This document shows positions 62,286 through 64,000 of a DNA stretch of 64,000 nt, piece after piece. Source of the stretch: Alphaproteobacteria bacterium HGW-Alphaproteobacteria-4. GTDB taxonomy: Bacteria > Pseudomonadota > Alphaproteobacteria > Rhodobacterales > Rhodobacteraceae. The notes under the pieces were generated by a model, which worked only from the letters and a program-made list of their open reading frames with translations, was not told the origin of the DNA and ran no database searches. The stretch spans positions 1 to 64,000 of the forward strand of contig PHEE01000006.1 of the NCBI GenBank assembly GCA_002842855.1, given 5' to 3'. The position numbers and the translations under genes were made by a program. Position 1 is the stretch's first letter, and each line of letters begins with the position of its first letter.

Positions 62286-63386
62286 CTAGGGCCAGTCGAT
62301 ATCGACCCAGACCAGCTTGTGCCGCGAGGCCGCCGCGGCGGCCTCGGCCAGCGGCGCGCCCGGTGCAGGCCAGACCACGCCTGCTGCCGTGACCTTCGCC
62401 CCCGCCCAGGGCAGCACATAATCGACCCGCCGGTTGCCCAGATCGCCGGTTTCGGGCCAATCGACCGTGTCGAGCGCCGCGTCGCCCGCCTGCGCTGCGT
62501 TCGGCCCGCCTTGCGCCGCGCTTGCCACCAGCCCGCCTGCGCTCTGCGGCGCCGGGTCTTGCAGCGCAGTATGCGCCAGCAGCGCGTGCAGTGCCTGCGG
62601 CCGCCCCTCGCCATCGACGGGGTCAAGGTTGGCGTCGCCCATCAGCACAAACGGCGCGGTTGGCGGCGGCGCGGGCAGGCGGCCTTCAAGATAGCGCAGC
62701 CAGAACGCCGCCTCATCATGGTTGCGCCGCCCGTTCAGGTCTTCGGGCCCGTCAAACACCGGCGGCGTGGCAAGAAACGCCAGCACATGCAGCGTGCCGC
62801 CGTTGGGCAACCGCAGGGGCACATCCCAGTGCCCCATGCTGGAAAGCCGCAGCACGGCCTGCGCCTCGTGCGAAAGCCCCGCCCCCTCAAGCAGCGCATC
62901 GGGAAGGTCGCGCCAGAGGAGGCCGCTGAAATCACGCGCCTCCTCTGCCACGATCGGCAAACGGCTGAGCAGCGCCATGCCACCCTCGCCCGAAAACCGC
63001 CCATAGCCCTGCGCATCGCGCGGCCCGCCCAGCCGCCCGTCGCCGTTCAGATCGAGCCCGGTTGGCTGGCCCGCATTGGGGCGCGGCGCAAAAAGGTAGC
63101 CATAGCCCGCGCCCTTCGCCGCCAGCGCCGCCTCGAGCGCGTTGAGCGCCAGCAGGTCGTGGTCCCAATCAATGCCGGTCAGCAACAGCACATCGGGCGA
63201 GGCGGCGGCGATGACCTCAACCACCGCGGATACCTGCCGGGAGGTGCCACGCCGAAGATCCTGGAGCAGCAGGCCCGGCCCATCGCGGGTGAGATCGGCG
63301 TTATAGGTGGCAAGCCGCAGCGGTTCGGCGCCCGCAGGCAGCGCCATCAGGGCCGCCGCAAGACCGGCAACCCAGGCCCGCCTCAT
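62286..63386 (-). CDS. Exported endonuclease/exonuclease/phosphatase family protein
   Basis: 366 aa with a Sec signal (MRRAWVAGLAAALMALPAGA). EEP fold: RLATYNADLTRDGPG (N-terminal Asn), VLMGDANLDPVDGEG (G-D-A-N metal site), RRVDYVLPWAG (R-x-D-Y near the C-terminus). Likely a periplasmic or secreted nuclease/phosphodiesterase; substrate unknown. Coupled by a 4-bp overlap to the gene upstream. Confidence 0.88.
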   Translation of the reverse strand: MRRAWVAGLAAALMALPAGAEPLRLATYNADLTRDGPGLLLQDLRRGTSRQVSAVVEVIAAASPDVLLLTGIDWDHDLLALNALEAALAAKGAGYGYLFAPRPNAGQPTGLDLNGDGRLGGPRDAQGYGRFSGEGGMALLSRLPIVAEEARDFSGLLWRDLPDALLEGAGLSHEAQAVLRLSSMGHWDVPLRLPNGGTLHVLAFLATPPVFDGPEDLNGRRNHDEAAFWLRYLEGRLPAPPPTAPFVLMGDANLDPVDGEGRPQALHALLAHTALQDPAPQSAGGLVASAAQGGPNAAQAGDAALDTVDWPETGDLGNRRVDYVLPWAGAKVTAAGVVWPAPGAPLAEAAAAASRHKLVWVDIDWP

Positions 63387-64000
63387 GCGTGCGCCAACAC
63401 GTCTTCGGTGTGCGAACTGATCTTCCGTCGCGCTTCGATCATTTCCGCCACGCGCCCCATTGCGATGCCGCGCATGAACAGGCTGGCGGGCAGGAAGGCC
63501 CAGGCGGTGATGGTCCAGATCATGGTTTGCGGCGATTCGAGCGTGACCGGAGTGAACACGGTCGAGGCGGTCTTGACGGCCATCGGCACGAGGAACGGCA
63601 GCAGAAAGCCGAGCGCCACATTGATCCGCGCATCGCGGCGCAAACGCGACACCACATCGCCCCCCGCCGTGGGGTCGAAGGTAGGCAAATTGATCCAGAC
63701 GTTGAAACCACCGTCGCTATGCGGCCAACCCATAGTGCGCAAAATCAGCACGAAATAGCCAAGCGAGACCAGCGAAATGACATAACTGAGACCGGCAGCA
63801 GAGCGGACCTGCGCGATGTGCGCATCGGAGCTGCCTTCCGGCAGCATCAGCACCAGCAGCCGGACCGGGCTATAGGGAAAGTCGATCGACCGCGCCACCG
63901 CAGCCCCCGTCGCCTCGACCAGATAGCCGAGCGTGGTGGGGTCGGTTACGCTGCGCGCGAGGGTGGAAAGCAGCAGCACGCTTGCCAGAAGCGCGACATA
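63383..64000 (-). CDS. Integral membrane protein, partial (N-terminus off right edge)
   Basis: 206 codons are open to the right edge. At least four hydrophobic segments (VALLASVLLLSTLA, GLSYVISLVSLGYFVLILRTMG cited as core VISLVSLGYFVLIL, VALGFLLPFLVPMAV, MIWTITAWAFLPASLF). Family not recognised. A GTG at 63979 could start a shorter form but hydrophobic sequence continues upstream of it, so truncation is preferred. The end overlaps the EEP gene. Confidence 0.7.
   Translation of the reverse strand, partial: YVALLASVLLLSTLARSVTDPTTLGYLVEATGAAVARSIDFPYSPVRLLVLMLPEGSSDAHIAQVRSAAGLSYVISLVSLGYFVLILRTMGWPHSDGGFNVWINLPTFDPTAGGDVVSRLRRDARINVALGFLLPFLVPMAVKTASTVFTPVTLESPQTMIWTITAWAFLPASLFMRGIAMGRVAEMIEARRKISSHTEDVLAHA

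Overview
The window is high-GC (roughly two-thirds G+C by eye) alphaproteobacterial chromosome, most likely Rhodobacterales/Rhodobacteraceae. The support is the rimP-nusA-ylxR-infB order with a YlxR/L7Ae-type fusion, TspO, an Mrp antiporter operon with fused A and B subunits, CtrA-type boxes (TTAA-N7-TTAA), and the motB-flgEKLI flagellar order. No rRNA or CRISPR was seen. The only complete RNA gene found is tRNA-Pro(CGG).

Layout. 1-4.6 kb: rimP-nusA-ylxR-infB on the minus strand (infB runs off the left edge), with a readable sigma70-like promoter and an intrinsic terminator placed inside the leader just before rimP, which suggests attenuation. 4.8-7.2 kb: tspO, a proline iminopeptidase and ubiG. 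7.2-15.7 kb: a minus-strand run of mrpA/B-C-D-E-F-G, a class III aminotransferase and a glutamine-synthetase-like gene broken by an internal out-of-frame deletion. 15.9-23.8 kb: a VTT-membrane/FAD-disulfide-reductase fusion, a CDP-alcohol phosphatidyltransferase, a YnjBCD-like ABC importer, a NYN-LOTUS protein and a TetR regulator. 23.9-27.3 kb: an RTX-type secreted protein, a small GNAT and a flavin reductase. 27.3-33.2 kb: motB, flgE, flgK, flgL, flgI, with a perfect CtrA box before motB. 33.3-47.25 kb: housekeeping genes (zinc metallopeptidase, formaldehyde dehydrogenase adhC, two I78-like lipoproteins, NlpC/P60 plus leucyl aminopeptidase, carbonic anhydrase, a ribbon-helix-helix-like protein with its own CtrA box, a DUF4139 protein, asd, two overlapping glycosyltransferases, an MFS carrier, thpR).

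47,251-56,460 is a complete 9.2-kb integrated element in the 3' half of tRNA-Pro(CGG). It is bounded by an exact 49-bp direct repeat and by matching pairs of 9-bp arm-like repeats inside each end. It has a tyrosine integrase, a divergent control region with inverted repeats, an AlpA-like HTH, a PrimPol-PriCT-RepA-type replication protein followed directly by an iteron-like GCACACAGTG array (candidate origin), a minus-strand block of small secreted/membrane/unknown proteins, and a plus-strand set of unknown genes, five of them tightly coupled, including a DUF5681 protein. It has no capsid, tail, large terminase, relaxase or type IV secretion genes. The best reading is an autonomously replicating phage-satellite-like island; this is the most interesting part of the window.

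56.5-64 kb: EamA transporter, Na/Pi cotransporter, leuB, a LysR regulator divergent from an NAD-binding oxidoreductase, an exported endonuclease/exonuclease/phosphatase-family protein, and a membrane protein cut by the right edge.
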